From contig JAPKAY010000001.1 of assembly GCA_028825045.1 (NCBI GenBank), positions 1 through 64,000 of the forward strand: 64,000 bases of DNA. Direction: 5' to 3'. The translations under genes were made by a program, and so were the position numbers. Shown in pieces: positions 17,526-26,540 of the stretch. The stretch is from Halioglobus sp. GTDB lineage: Bacteria > Pseudomonadota > Gammaproteobacteria > Pseudomonadales > Halieaceae. Positions within the stretch are counted from its first letter, which is position 1; every line of letters starts with the position of its first letter. Below the pieces are notes generated by a model that was not told the DNA's origin, ran no database searches, and was given only the letters and a program-made list of their open reading frames with translations.

Positions 17526-17768
17526 TTAGAGGTTGAGTTCCCTGACCTTGGTTGCAAGGTCACCGATAGTGTTCACGTCCGGCAAAATGTTTAATGGAAT
17601 TGAGATGTCGAAGTGATCCTCGATCTTCTCGATAAATTCCATTACCTCTAGGGAGCTTAGCCCCAGATCAGCGACCAGGGACGTACTTTCAGACAGCTCG
17701 ATATGCTTTTTGTTCTGTGTTTCGACGGCGCTGTAGAGGAACTCTAGGTATTCTTGGTAGTCGGTCAT
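17526..17768 (-). CDS. acpR: Acyl carrier protein of the sphingolipid pathway (AcpR-like)
   Basis: An 80-residue acyl carrier protein directly upstream of spt on the same strand. The phosphopantetheine site is DLGLSSLEVMEF with Ser39; the Asp that normally precedes this serine is Ser38. The acidic helix II is otherwise typical. In Caulobacter a dedicated ACP (AcpR), loaded by the acyl-ACP synthetase AasR, feeds acyl groups to Spt; the arrangement here is the same in content. ATG at 17768. A 70-base gap separates it from the divergent ELM1-family gene and must contain both promoters. Confidence 0.88.
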   Translation of the reverse strand: MTDYQEYLEFLYSAVETQNKKHIELSESTSLVADLGLSSLEVMEFIEKIEDHFDISIPLNILPDVNTIGDLATKVRELNL

Positions 17769-17838
17769 GTTAAAGCTGCCCTTGCGTCAACCAGGCTAAG
17801 TCGCTAATTTCAAAGGCTGAAACTATACCCATGGAAGA

Positions 17839-18891
17839 ATGGTAATGCCAGTGATTTGGTTGATAGACGCCTACCGCGCGGGTGAGCGCGGCCAGGTGAG
17901 AGCGCTTGTCGATGCGCTGGGCTGGCCTTGCGAAACCAAAGTGTTGCGCTACCGCACACCAATGTTCTTGCCTCATATATTGGGACTGTCCACCTTGTGT
18001 GGTATCAAGGTTGAATCCCGGGCTCAATTGCGCGCCCCCTGGCCGGATCTGGTCATAAGTTGCGGTGTGCGCAATGAACCGGTGTGCCGCTGGATTCGCG
18101 CGCAGTCAAAGGGGAAAACGCGCTACGTGCATGTCGGTCGTCCCTGGGCCGCACTGGATACCTTTGACTTGGTTATTACCACCCCGCAGTACCGCGTGCC
18201 GGCGCAGGCGAATGTCCTCAACAATATGCTCACGCTGCACAGTGTGACACCACAGCGACTCGCCGAGGCCCGAGCAGAGTGGGGGGCCACATTTACCGAC
18301 CTGCCACGCCCGCATTTTGCCGTTATCGTCGGCGGCGATAGCGGCCCTTTCACTCTGGGGCCGAAGGCTGCAGAACGTTTGGGTCGGCAGGCCTCACAAC
18401 TCGCCCGGGCGCAAGGCGGCTCGTTGCTGGTATCCACCAGCTCGCGCACAGGAGCGGCGGTAATCGATGCGCTGCAGTCTGCGATCACCGCGCCGAGCTA
18501 CCTCTATCGGTTCAAAAGTGAAGATCCCGCCAATCCATATCTGGGAATATTGGCATGGGCAGACCGCTTTATTGTGACCGGAGACAGTATCGCCATGCTC
18601 TCAGAGGCCTGCGCGACCGGCAAACCGGTCATGGTTTTCGATTTGGGAGGCATGCGTGATTCCCAGGATGAAGGCAATCGAGACTTTCGCCTGGGCGGTG
18701 CGCTCTATGCATTGTTGCTGCGCTGGTTATGGCGTCCTCTGAGTCGGGATATCACCCTGGTTCACGAAAAACTACACGACGCCGGTTACGTGGTATGGAT
18801 GGACGAAGTGTTGGTAGGTGCGCGGTTACCGGCACGGACCGATATGCAGCACGCGGTGGCAGCGGTGCACAAACTATTTGCTGAGGTCTGA
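17839..18891 (+). CDS. ELM1 family protein (PF06258-like), paralogue 1
   Basis: A 350-residue cytoplasmic protein of the mitochondrial-fission ELM1/COG3660 family, thought to have a GT-B glycosyltransferase-like fold. Typical blocks are APWPDLVISCGVRNEPV near residue 65, VHVGRPWA, the PQYRVP segment followed by NNMLTLH, IVGGDSGPF, and the C-terminal NPYLGILAWADRFIVTGDSIAMLSEA. It has no membrane segment. It is divergent from the acpR-spt-murA operon, and its 3' end overlaps the convergent ABC transporter gene by 18 bases. The biochemical role of the family is not established; given the context, a lipid glycosyltransferase is a fair guess. Confidence 0.75.
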   Translation: MVMPVIWLIDAYRAGERGQVRALVDALGWPCETKVLRYRTPMFLPHILGLSTLCGIKVESRAQLRAPWPDLVISCGVRNEPVCRWIRAQSKGKTRYVHVGRPWAALDTFDLVITTPQYRVPAQANVLNNMLTLHSVTPQRLAEARAEWGATFTDLPRPHFAVIVGGDSGPFTLGPKAAERLGRQASQLARAQGGSLLVSTSSRTGAAVIDALQSAITAPSYLYRFKSEDPANPYLGILAWADRFIVTGDSIAMLSEACATGKPVMVFDLGGMRDSQDEGNRDFRLGGALYALLLRWLWRPLSRDITLVHEKLHDAGYVVWMDEVLVGARLPARTDMQHAVAAVHKLFAEV

Positions 18892-20631
18892 GTGACTCTC
18901 GGCGTTGAGCCGCTCGGCGCGGCCATTGGACATTTGATACACATGGTCTGCCGCGCGCACCATTGCGCGGTTGTGAGAGATGGCCAGGATGGTGAGTTGT
19001 CCCTTAAGCGCAACCATCGTCTGACAGACAGCTTCTTCGCTTTCCTGATCAAGGGCGCTGGTGGCCTCATCGAGGATTAGTAGTTTTGGCTGGTTAACCA
19101 GTGCACGCGCAATCACGATACGCTGCCGTTGGCCGCCGGAGAGTTTCCCGCCGCGTTCGCCGACCATGGTGTCCATTCCCTCGGGCATCTGTGAAACGAA
19201 ATCCCAGGCTTGCGCTGCTCGCAGTGCCTGTTCCGCGTCGTCGACACTCAGCGCAGGATCACCCAAAGTAACGTTATGCACAATGGTGTCGTGCAACAGT
19301 ATGGTGTCCTGAGGTACGTAGCCGATCATGTTGCGCCAGAGTCTGAGTTCGGTGTCCTTGAGCGGAACGCCATCCACAAGGATTCTACCCTTTTGTGGTT
19401 GTAGCAGGCCGATAGTCAAATCGACGATGGTAGTCTTTCCCGAGCCAGAGGAACCGATGAGAGTGGTTAGTGAGCCCGCTTCAAACGTTAGGTAGAGGTG
19501 TTCAAATACCGGATGCTGGTCATATTCGAAGCCCACATCCTCAAACGCAATAGAATTCTGGAAATGCGGTACCGCGGAGCCGCCTAGATGTTCCTCTGCC
19601 GAAGATGCCCCCGAAATGGCCTTGGCAAGGGACCAGTAAGCGCTCTCACTCTGGGCGAGTTTTTGATATTGTTTCTGTACTTTGCCGAAAAACGAAAACC
19701 CCCGCCCCAGTGCGACTACCAGCACCATGACTGTGGACAGGGCCATACTGAACCTCTCGATGGACATGTAGATTCCCAGGCAGATAAAACCGGTAAACAT
19801 AAGCTCCTGGCCAGAATTCAGGACGGCTGCACTCATCACCTGGCGGCGCAGCGCTTTATTCAGGCGATTGGTGTCATGCGCCAAAACCTGGTCAGCCAGA
19901 TGTTCGCGGGCCATGGCCTTTAGCGGCTTAACCGATTGCAGTGTATCGGTTAAATTGGACATCAAAGATGTCATCAGTAGCGTTTGTTTTTTACCTGCTT
20001 TGCGCGTAATCCTGACTAGAAAGTGCGACAGACCGATTACGATGATGCCGGCGCCAATGCCCGCTAACGATGCACTCCAGGAGAGGGCGAAGGCGATGGA
20101 GCCATAGATCAATGCTTGAATCAGGAAGGTGATGGCGGTCGCGCCGTTGACGAATGCATCTGCTGCTCGTTGAGCTTCAGAGGCAAGCGCATTGGTGAGT
20201 TTCCCCACCGGTTGATGCAAAAAATATTCCCACTTGCTGCGCAGCACTACCCGCAGAAACTCAAGGCGCAGATCGGTGCTAACTTGCGCTGCGGTATAGC
20301 CTACTTGGCGCTGGCCTATCAGCAGGAACACACTTTTAAAAGTAACGCCGGCGAGAATAATTGCGAGCATATTGCCCAGCGTAGGTGCAATGCCAAAGCC
20401 TGCGAGTGTGTCCAGTACAAAACGCTCAAACTCGCTCTGCTCGCCGCTAGATGCGCCTGGCACCAGGCCGGCGGCCTCAGGCCCCAGCGCTATATTTAAC
20501 AATGGCAGCAGCGCAGATAGGCCAACGCCTTCAGCAATACCCGATAATAATAAGGCTGCCAGCATCAATGCGGTTTGCCAGGGATAGGCGCGGAAAAAGC
20601 TGAACATCAGGCGCATTTGCGGGGCTCCCAT
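18874..20631 (-). CDS. MsbA-like ABC exporter (fused TMD-NBD)
   Basis: A 585-residue half-transporter with six membrane segments in about residues 15-310 and a C-terminal ATPase. Walker A GSSGSGKT is at 393-400, signature LSGGQ at 497-501 and Walker B LLILDE at 517-522. MsbA-type exporters flip lipids such as lipid A across the inner membrane. It lies 64 bases below the lptG-like gene on the same strand and within the sphingolipid locus, so flipping of a (glyco)sphingolipid is plausible (inference). A drug or peptide exporter is an alternative. ATG at 20631. Confidence 0.83.
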   Translation of the reverse strand: MGAPQMRLMFSFFRAYPWQTALMLAALLLSGIAEGVGLSALLPLLNIALGPEAAGLVPGASSGEQSEFERFVLDTLAGFGIAPTLGNMLAIILAGVTFKSVFLLIGQRQVGYTAAQVSTDLRLEFLRVVLRSKWEYFLHQPVGKLTNALASEAQRAADAFVNGATAITFLIQALIYGSIAFALSWSASLAGIGAGIIVIGLSHFLVRITRKAGKKQTLLMTSLMSNLTDTLQSVKPLKAMAREHLADQVLAHDTNRLNKALRRQVMSAAVLNSGQELMFTGFICLGIYMSIERFSMALSTVMVLVVALGRGFSFFGKVQKQYQKLAQSESAYWSLAKAISGASSAEEHLGGSAVPHFQNSIAFEDVGFEYDQHPVFEHLYLTFEAGSLTTLIGSSGSGKTTIVDLTIGLLQPQKGRILVDGVPLKDTELRLWRNMIGYVPQDTILLHDTIVHNVTLGDPALSVDDAEQALRAAQAWDFVSQMPEGMDTMVGERGGKLSGGQRQRIVIARALVNQPKLLILDEATSALDQESEEAVCQTMVALKGQLTILAISHNRAMVRAADHVYQMSNGRAERLNAESHSDLSK

Positions 20632-20695
20632 TCTTCGGAGCTGCCCACAGTCCTATGGGTGGTTGCCACTACGGTTGCAAATAACATTAAGAGTC

Positions 20696-21766
20696 TTACC
20701 AATGCATGCGGCGCAACAAAAGCAAAGCGCAGACCGTAATAATTACAGCGGGTAATATCGCCACCACGGGCATGCTCCATTGCAAAAGTTGTCCCAGTGA
20801 AAAAATAATCTGGCTGCCCAAGTAAAACATTATACCCACCAGGGCTCCAATCCCAATGCTGATGCCAAAACTCCGGTCTCGGCCGGCAGTGACGCTGGCG
20901 CTGATCGGGGTTGCCAGCAAGACCATGGCAAACACCGTGAGTGGCATCAGGAGCTTTTGCCAAAACGTGTTGAGGTATTTCTCCATGGGCTGGCCGTTAT
21001 TCGCCAGGTACTGGCTGTACCGGTATAACACCGAAAGATTCATGCTGTCCCAGTGCAATGAGAGTGTGGGTAGTTCGTCACTGGACCAGAGATTGGCAAT
21101 TTCGAGCTCCTCATAGCCACGAGATTGTAGCTCGCCGCGCACCAGCTTTTTTTCCCTGACTTTTTCGAATATCCAGCTCCGGTCCTTGTTGACCCTTGCT
21201 GTACCCGCCTCTAAAGCGCGGACCAGCTGCCCGGTTTCATCAAACTCAAAAAGACTGATTAAGCCTGGCACGTTGTCTTTAGACATTCTTCGTATTTGAA
21301 TATAGCGACGGCCATCGGTGGACCAGACCCCACTGCCGCGAATCCATCCTTCGCTACCCTCTCGCAAGCTTTGTCTTTCCTGCTCTGCCGATTGCTGCAG
21401 TTTGGGGGTGATGTACTCCATGCACAGCCACAGGACTGCCATAAACATTATAGTGGGAACTGCGACGGCCAGCAGGAGCTTGGTCGGAGGGAATCCCGTG
21501 CAACTGATAATAGTGAGCTCGTTGTGACGATCTAAACTAGTCAATGCCATGATAGTGCCCAGTAGCGCAATGACTGGAGCGAGGCTCACGAGCTGGTTGG
21601 GTAAGCTAAGCAGCGTGTAGCGAATCACCTCAAGTGTATTGTATCCGCGCTCTATACGGTCGAGCTCTTCGGTGAAACTGATAAGACCGAAAACAGCGCC
21701 CAGTACTACCAGAACCAGCAGCCAGCCTTTCACCAGACTAACGCCAATATAGCGCTGCAGTATCAT
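20696..21766 (-). CDS. LptG-like permease (YjgP/YjgQ family)
   Basis: A 356-residue inner-membrane protein beginning MILQRYIGVSLVKG. It has six predicted membrane segments, three on each side of a periplasmic domain (about 105-270). LptF and LptG form the membrane part of the Lpt machine that extracts lipopolysaccharide. The ATG at 21766 overlaps the LptF stop as ATGA; a longer upstream frame is LptF read out of phase. No pepA is next door, unlike the usual gammaproteobacterial lptFG locus, which suggests a second, specialised copy. Caulobacter also carries lptFG-like genes beside its sphingolipid genes. Confidence 0.82.
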   Translation of the reverse strand: MILQRYIGVSLVKGWLLVLVVLGAVFGLISFTEELDRIERGYNTLEVIRYTLLSLPNQLVSLAPVIALLGTIMALTSLDRHNELTIISCTGFPPTKLLLAVAVPTIMFMAVLWLCMEYITPKLQQSAEQERQSLREGSEGWIRGSGVWSTDGRRYIQIRRMSKDNVPGLISLFEFDETGQLVRALEAGTARVNKDRSWIFEKVREKKLVRGELQSRGYEELEIANLWSSDELPTLSLHWDSMNLSVLYRYSQYLANNGQPMEKYLNTFWQKLLMPLTVFAMVLLATPISASVTAGRDRSFGISIGIGALVGIMFYLGSQIIFSLGQLLQWSMPVVAILPAVIITVCALLLLRRMHW

Positions 21767-22869
21767 CGTTGTCTTTTCCTGAAAGGGGTTACCAATGCCA
21801 CCAAAACCAGAGCCTGTATTACATACGCAGTCCATAAGCCAGGGATCGCCCCTAACTTGCCCTGCTCGATGAGGGTGCGCAGCACACTCACCGTGCTGAA
21901 TAATACGATGTACGCCAAAATGCCGATGGAGACATTTCGAAACCGGGATTCTCGCGGAGCTGAGCGGGCTAATGGTACCGCAATTAGTCCCAGCAGGACG
22001 GTGCCAAGTGGCATTGTAATGCGCCACTGATACTCAGCGATATCCTTCGGGTCCAAGGACTGTGACAGATTCAGTGTGGTTTCGGCTTTACGCCGATACT
22101 TCTCCTCTGCCTCTTCGTTTGGCAGATGAACCACTAGTTCCTTAAATTTTAAGGTCATATCCTGTGTTTTGCGATTATCCAATAGGTAGTTGTAACCATC
22201 GTAAAAAGTGGCTCTGGTGGCTTGACCAGGATTGAGTGTAGGCATGGCCGCAGCTTCTGCAACGATGATCTCCGAGCGCCCGCTCTCATCATAATTTTTC
22301 TGCAGAAAAACGTTCTTATGCAGGCCCTGTTCCAGGTCTACGTCGCTGGCAATGAAGGTGTATTCGCTGCCATCCATGTTGACGAACTCGCCGGCGGACA
22401 TTTTTTTTAAATCAAATTCTGCAGCGGCCTGTGACTCTAGTTCGTAGCTGGTACGAAAAGCCCAGGGCCGTCCAAGTACAGACAGAAGCCCCGTTACGAT
22501 GGCAACGACCAGGGCCAGCTTGAGCACCGCTTCCAGAATACGGGCGCGACTCACGCCAGCGGCATAGAATGCGCTCATTTCAGAATCGCGATACAGGCGA
22601 CCGATGGCTGCCAAAACGGAAAAGAAAAATGCGGACGGGAGTAAAATTTCTAGTGTGATCAGGGTATTGAGGCCAACCAGTTTAAACGCTGTGAGCATAT
22701 CCAGCTGTCCATCCGCAGCCATGGACAGTTGCCGCGCGGCGGAGAAGCCGATGAAAATGATCACCAATAAGCCCAGGCCTGTGACGAAAGGCCGAATGAT
22801 TTCCAAGCTAATGTGCCGGTCGAGAATCAAGGCGTACGGGTCCTGTGTAGATTGATGGCTATTGTACAT
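21763..22869 (-). CDS. LptF-like permease (YjgP/YjgQ family)
   Basis: A 368-residue partner of the LptG-like protein, with the same plan of three plus three membrane segments around a periplasmic jellyroll domain. The beginning MYNSHQST leads to LDRHISLEIIRPF, which is typical of YjgP proteins. I chose ATG at 22869; the preceding residues of the longer frame have no family character. It is the first gene of a run lptF-lptG-ABC exporter. With a nucleotide-binding LptB supplied elsewhere, the pair could extract a lipid from the inner membrane, here perhaps a sphingolipid. Confidence 0.82.
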   Translation of the reverse strand: MYNSHQSTQDPYALILDRHISLEIIRPFVTGLGLLVIIFIGFSAARQLSMAADGQLDMLTAFKLVGLNTLITLEILLPSAFFFSVLAAIGRLYRDSEMSAFYAAGVSRARILEAVLKLALVVAIVTGLLSVLGRPWAFRTSYELESQAAAEFDLKKMSAGEFVNMDGSEYTFIASDVDLEQGLHKNVFLQKNYDESGRSEIIVAEAAAMPTLNPGQATRATFYDGYNYLLDNRKTQDMTLKFKELVVHLPNEEAEEKYRRKAETTLNLSQSLDPKDIAEYQWRITMPLGTVLLGLIAVPLARSAPRESRFRNVSIGILAYIVLFSTVSVLRTLIEQGKLGAIPGLWTAYVIQALVLVALVTPFRKRQR

Positions 22870-23203
22870 GAAGCGTCGGAAATGACTCAGTGAGCAATAG
22901 AGCAGTGTCGCGGAGTATGAAGCATGTACCGATCGGCGGGACCCCGGGTGCACCAAGAAGGCGCATGCCCAATTAGCGCGGCAGGCCCCCATGTGGCGAT
23001 TCACTCGATAACGCGGGGTGGGCCTTCCCTGTCGTCAGATGGCTCCATCGAGGGGTACATGGCCTATGCTCCTTCAGTCTCCAGCCATACAGGGAAAACC
23101 TCAAACAGTACCAAGCGGCCAATATCTGGTTATTTTAGCCCGCTTCAAGCATAATCAGGCCCTCGCGAACGCAGTCGCACCCCTCCTGTGAGTAACCCAG
23201 TCA
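22870..23203. other. Divergent intergenic region, lptF / sulfotransferase
   Basis: A 334-base gap between divergent starts. Short open frames cross it on the plus strand, but they have no recognisable protein character and no ribosome site. It probably carries promoters for both directions. Nothing else is seen. Confidence 0.35.
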
Positions 23204-24145
23204 ATGCTAAACCTGAGTGATGGCGTTAAGAAAGCGCTGATTCTCATTCCAACACAACCACTACCGGCAGGGCTGCGGGTTTCTCTGCGCCGCAAGCATT
23301 TGGCCGGGCTAGAGCTGGCCAAGGCGCAGCGCGCTAATTTTTTGATTATCGGGCATCCGAAGAGCGGGAACACTTGGTTAAAAGTGATGATCTCGCGCTT
23401 GTACCAGTTGCGCTACGATCTGCCTGAGTCAAAGCTTATCAATACGGATGAGTTTGCACGCAAGATCCCGGAAATTCCGCGTCTGGCGGCGACCAATGCC
23501 TATTACAGTTACGAGGGCGAGGTTGGAAAGCTCCTGGCCGCAGGTGCTGCTGACAACCCTGTGCGGCATAAACCCGTTCTGTTCCTGGCACGAAACCCTA
23601 TCGACATCGCGGTGTCCTGGTTCCATCAATTCACCAAGCGACAGTCGCGCGCCAAGCAAGAACTGATTAACCACTCCATTGCTAACCCTATCGACCGACG
23701 TACGGTGCAAATGTGGGAGTTCGTGCGCCATTCGGATATCGGCCTGCCTAGCTTAATTGAATACCAAAATACCTGGGCGCGTAACGTGCAGGCACTGGAG
23801 CAGGGCATGCTAGTCCGCTACGAAGACTTACGCGCCGAGCCTGTGCCGACACTTCAGAAAGTTATGCAGCTGATGGGCGAGCAATTCAGCGATGCGGAGA
23901 TTTGCGCTGCAGTAGAGTGGGGGTCATTTGAGAATTTGCAAAAACTGGAAACCAGTGGCACGTTCAGTCAGGGTGGCATGAAGCTGGTCAACCGGGAGGA
24001 TCCTAGCACCTTCAAAGTTCGCCGTGGCAAGGTTGGTGGCTATCGCGAAGATTTTGACGCGCATCAAGTGGCAGAACTCGAGGCCCTCGTTCGCGACACT
24101 ATTTTACCGGAACTGGACTACTGCCAGGACGGCGCGGACGCCTGA
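23204..24145 (+). CDS. Sulfotransferase, paralogue 1
   Basis: A 313-residue PAPS-dependent sulfotransferase. The 5'-phosphosulfate loop is HPKSGNTW (Lys53), the 3'-phosphate site is RNPIDIAVSWF (Arg130 to Ser138), and the C-terminal VRRGKVGGYRE matches the RKGxxGxWK element. The catalytic histidine found as FFTH in the three other sulfotransferases of this window appears as ATNAYYS here (Asn), so its chemistry may differ. The ELM1-family gene follows after two bases, suggesting a two-gene operon. The acceptor is unknown; a sugar or lipid hydroxyl is likely from context. Confidence 0.85.
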   Translation: MLNLSDGVKKALILIPTQPLPAGLRVSLRRKHLAGLELAKAQRANFLIIGHPKSGNTWLKVMISRLYQLRYDLPESKLINTDEFARKIPEIPRLAATNAYYSYEGEVGKLLAAGAADNPVRHKPVLFLARNPIDIAVSWFHQFTKRQSRAKQELINHSIANPIDRRTVQMWEFVRHSDIGLPSLIEYQNTWARNVQALEQGMLVRYEDLRAEPVPTLQKVMQLMGEQFSDAEICAAVEWGSFENLQKLETSGTFSQGGMKLVNREDPSTFKVRRGKVGGYREDFDAHQVAELEALVRDTILPELDYCQDGADA

Positions 24146-24147
24146 TA

Positions 24148-25242
24148 GTGATTCCTCGTACCTGGGTGATTCTCAGTGACAAGCGAGGCGACAATGGGCA
24201 GGTAGATACTATTGTCGATGCCCTTACCTGGCCGGTGGAACAGAAATACGTGCACATGCGCCCCGAGTACGTTTTGGGCAAACCGCGCTACCGTCCCTCC
24301 CTGGATCACCTTGATCTTAGCAAGAGCGATTCGCTCGAAGGCCCCTGGCCAGACCTGATTCTCACTGTGGGCCGTCGTCCCTCTATGGTGGCCCTGTGGG
24401 TGCGCAAGCAGTCTGGCAATAAAACTAAAATCGTGCTGGTGGGCAAGCCCTCTGGCCATATGCTGGATTTTTCTCTGGTGATTGCCAGTGCCGAAAACCA
24501 GATGCCCCCCATGCACAATTTCCTGCCCACGACCCTACCACTAATGCGGGTTCAGCCCGAGGATGTCTCCACCGAGGCATTGGCCTGGAAGACGCGTTTT
24601 GCCGCTTTGGAAAAACCCTTGATCGCGCTACTGGTGGGGGGCGAGACCAACCCTTTTATAATGAATCGCTCGGTGGCTGATGATCTAGTGGCGACGGCGC
24701 GATGGGTTGTCGACGATCTGGGCGGCACGCCTTATGTGACCACTAGTCGGCGCACTACCCCTGAAGTGGTAGATGTCCTGCGCCGGGAGTTGCCTCCGCA
24801 GGCAGTATTTTACGAGTGGTCTGCCGATGCTAAAGAAAACCCCTATCGCGCGCTGTTGGGTAGTGCTGATAGCTTTATTGTTACCGCCGACAGCGTGTCC
24901 ATGATGGTAGAGGTCATTTATCTGCATAAGCCGCTGGCGATTTTTCCCCTGCCGGGGGGGTGGCTGGGCAGAATCGACCAGAAGCGGCGCTCACTGGCGC
25001 ATTGGTTGTTCAATCCGAAACAAGACTCGGCCGCTGATGTTTGGCGCCACCGTATTGCCAGATTCGTGTATTACATTGATGTGTTCAACGTTTTGTGTGC
25101 CACTCGTGACTTTGTGGCATTTCATCGATTGCTGGTTGAAAAAGGTCTCGCTGTCTGGTCAGGGCAGCCCTTTAGTCAACCGGAAACACAGCTGCCAGAT
25201 GATGTGGGTGCAGTAGTAAAACGTGTTGAGGCGCTTTTTTAG
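24148..25242 (+). CDS. ELM1 family protein, paralogue 2
   Basis: A 364-residue member of the ELM1/COG3660 family. The N-terminus reads VILSDKRGDNGQVDTIVDAL; it has GPWPDLILTVGRRPSM, LLVGGETNPF and the C-terminal ENPYRALLGSADSFIVTADSVSMMVE. It keeps the GT-B-like layout but differs from paralogues 1 and 3 in the glycine-rich motif and the missing PQY segment. The start is GTG at 24148, two bases after the sulfotransferase stop, so the two proteins may act in one pathway step series. Predicted cytoplasmic. Function unproven; a glycosyltransferase is suspected. Confidence 0.72.
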   Translation: MIPRTWVILSDKRGDNGQVDTIVDALTWPVEQKYVHMRPEYVLGKPRYRPSLDHLDLSKSDSLEGPWPDLILTVGRRPSMVALWVRKQSGNKTKIVLVGKPSGHMLDFSLVIASAENQMPPMHNFLPTTLPLMRVQPEDVSTEALAWKTRFAALEKPLIALLVGGETNPFIMNRSVADDLVATARWVVDDLGGTPYVTTSRRTTPEVVDVLRRELPPQAVFYEWSADAKENPYRALLGSADSFIVTADSVSMMVEVIYLHKPLAIFPLPGGWLGRIDQKRRSLAHWLFNPKQDSAADVWRHRIARFVYYIDVFNVLCATRDFVAFHRLLVEKGLAVWSGQPFSQPETQLPDDVGAVVKRVEALF

Positions 25243-25321
25243 CAGAGCACTGTTATTCCCCGGTTCAGGTGGTCGAGGTCCGGACCAATGCCCTCGCGGG
25301 GCGATTAGCTTGCGTCGGACA

Positions 25322-26437
25322 CTAAGGTTTACGCACACCTTGGTAAATCATTTTTCGAACCGCCAGCGGAAACAGCAGAGCGCGGATTGTCCAATGGGGA
25401 AATCGAAAACTGCCGCCATCGGGCTGGAACACGCGCATACCATCGTCCTGCACGCCGAAGATCGAACCCCAGCGATAGGGAGGAGGCTCATAGTGTTTCA
25501 TATCCGTTTCCCTGCCTTCCAGGAAGGCGCGAATATTGTGACCGAGCAAGCGGTAACCCCAGTTGCGCGCTGAACTGCGATTGGGGTCGGAGGCGGCAAT
25601 ATCGCCCACTGTGAAGACGTTGCCATGGCCAGGTACCCGTAAATACTCGTCGGCATTTACAAAGCCATCTTTGTTTAGCATGGCGGCGGGAATAAAGTCG
25701 TTGTTGGGGATCAGCTGACCGATTGCCCACAATGTGAGGTCGGCCTCGAAGTCGTCTTGCCCACTTGAAAAGGCCACGTCGTCCGATGTGAAGCGGTCGC
25801 ATTGAAAACCATCCGGTATGATCGCACGATGATTGGGGTGTAAATGTACCCCGGCTTGTTGCAAGTGGTGCTCCGCACGAGCGCGAGTCTTGGGATGATA
25901 GCCTGGCAGTGCCTGCGGCTCGCTGAAAAAAAAGTGCACCGATTTTTCCGGGTAGCGCGCTGCAAGATTGGCTGACACACTGGCACCAGTGGCGCCGCCG
26001 CCAATAATGGCAACTGATTGTGCCTGCAGTAATTGCGTCGAGGCGCTGTCGATTTTGTGGTGAATCTCATCGACATCTTCCACCGCGTTATCACGCCAGA
26101 AGCCATTGGTGACACCCGATGAAATTACCAGGGCGTCGTAGTGTTCTTGTCTTTCTGTCTCGTCGTGCAGTTTTACAGTGACATAGGAATGATCGGGATC
26201 AATCGCGGTGACCACCCCTTGTAACGTCCGTACCACGTCCAGTTTTTTATAGCGCTGAAAGGGCATCAGATAATCCTGCTTCCAGACCTGGGGTTGAGTC
26301 AGTCGCATACCTAGCTCCTGTCCACTTACCAGACAGGGCTTTGGACTAATGCCGAGAATGTCAAAGTCCTTCCCCAGATTGACTGCTACCAACAGACCGG
26401 TATCGCCGAAGCCTGCGATCACTACGCGTTTTTTCAT
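25322..26437 (-). CDS. FAD-dependent pyridine nucleotide-disulfide oxidoreductase family protein
   Basis: A 371-residue flavoprotein resembling type II NADH dehydrogenases and AIF-like reductases. The FAD-binding start is VVIAGFGDTGLLVAVNL, the NAD(P) Rossmann motif is VAIIGGGATGASVSANL near residue 145, and the late FAD contact is GNVFTVGDIAASDP. The C-terminus has a weakly hydrophobic stretch that could touch the membrane. It converges on the ELM1 gene and lies beside a 2-oxoglutarate oxygenase gene. Electron supply to the FA2H-type hydroxylase is one idea, without direct support. ATG at 26437. Confidence 0.75.
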   Translation of the reverse strand: MKKRVVIAGFGDTGLLVAVNLGKDFDILGISPKPCLVSGQELGMRLTQPQVWKQDYLMPFQRYKKLDVVRTLQGVVTAIDPDHSYVTVKLHDETERQEHYDALVISSGVTNGFWRDNAVEDVDEIHHKIDSASTQLLQAQSVAIIGGGATGASVSANLAARYPEKSVHFFFSEPQALPGYHPKTRARAEHHLQQAGVHLHPNHRAIIPDGFQCDRFTSDDVAFSSGQDDFEADLTLWAIGQLIPNNDFIPAAMLNKDGFVNADEYLRVPGHGNVFTVGDIAASDPNRSSARNWGYRLLGHNIRAFLEGRETDMKHYEPPPYRWGSIFGVQDDGMRVFQPDGGSFRFPHWTIRALLFPLAVRKMIYQGVRKP

Positions 26438-26540
26438 TACTGTATGTTCACGCCTCTTTTTGCAAACGGACCAGCGCCTTATATCGAGCTATATTTTTAG
26501 GGATGTGTAAACGCGACTTTGGAAGTTTCAGATGTGCTTC

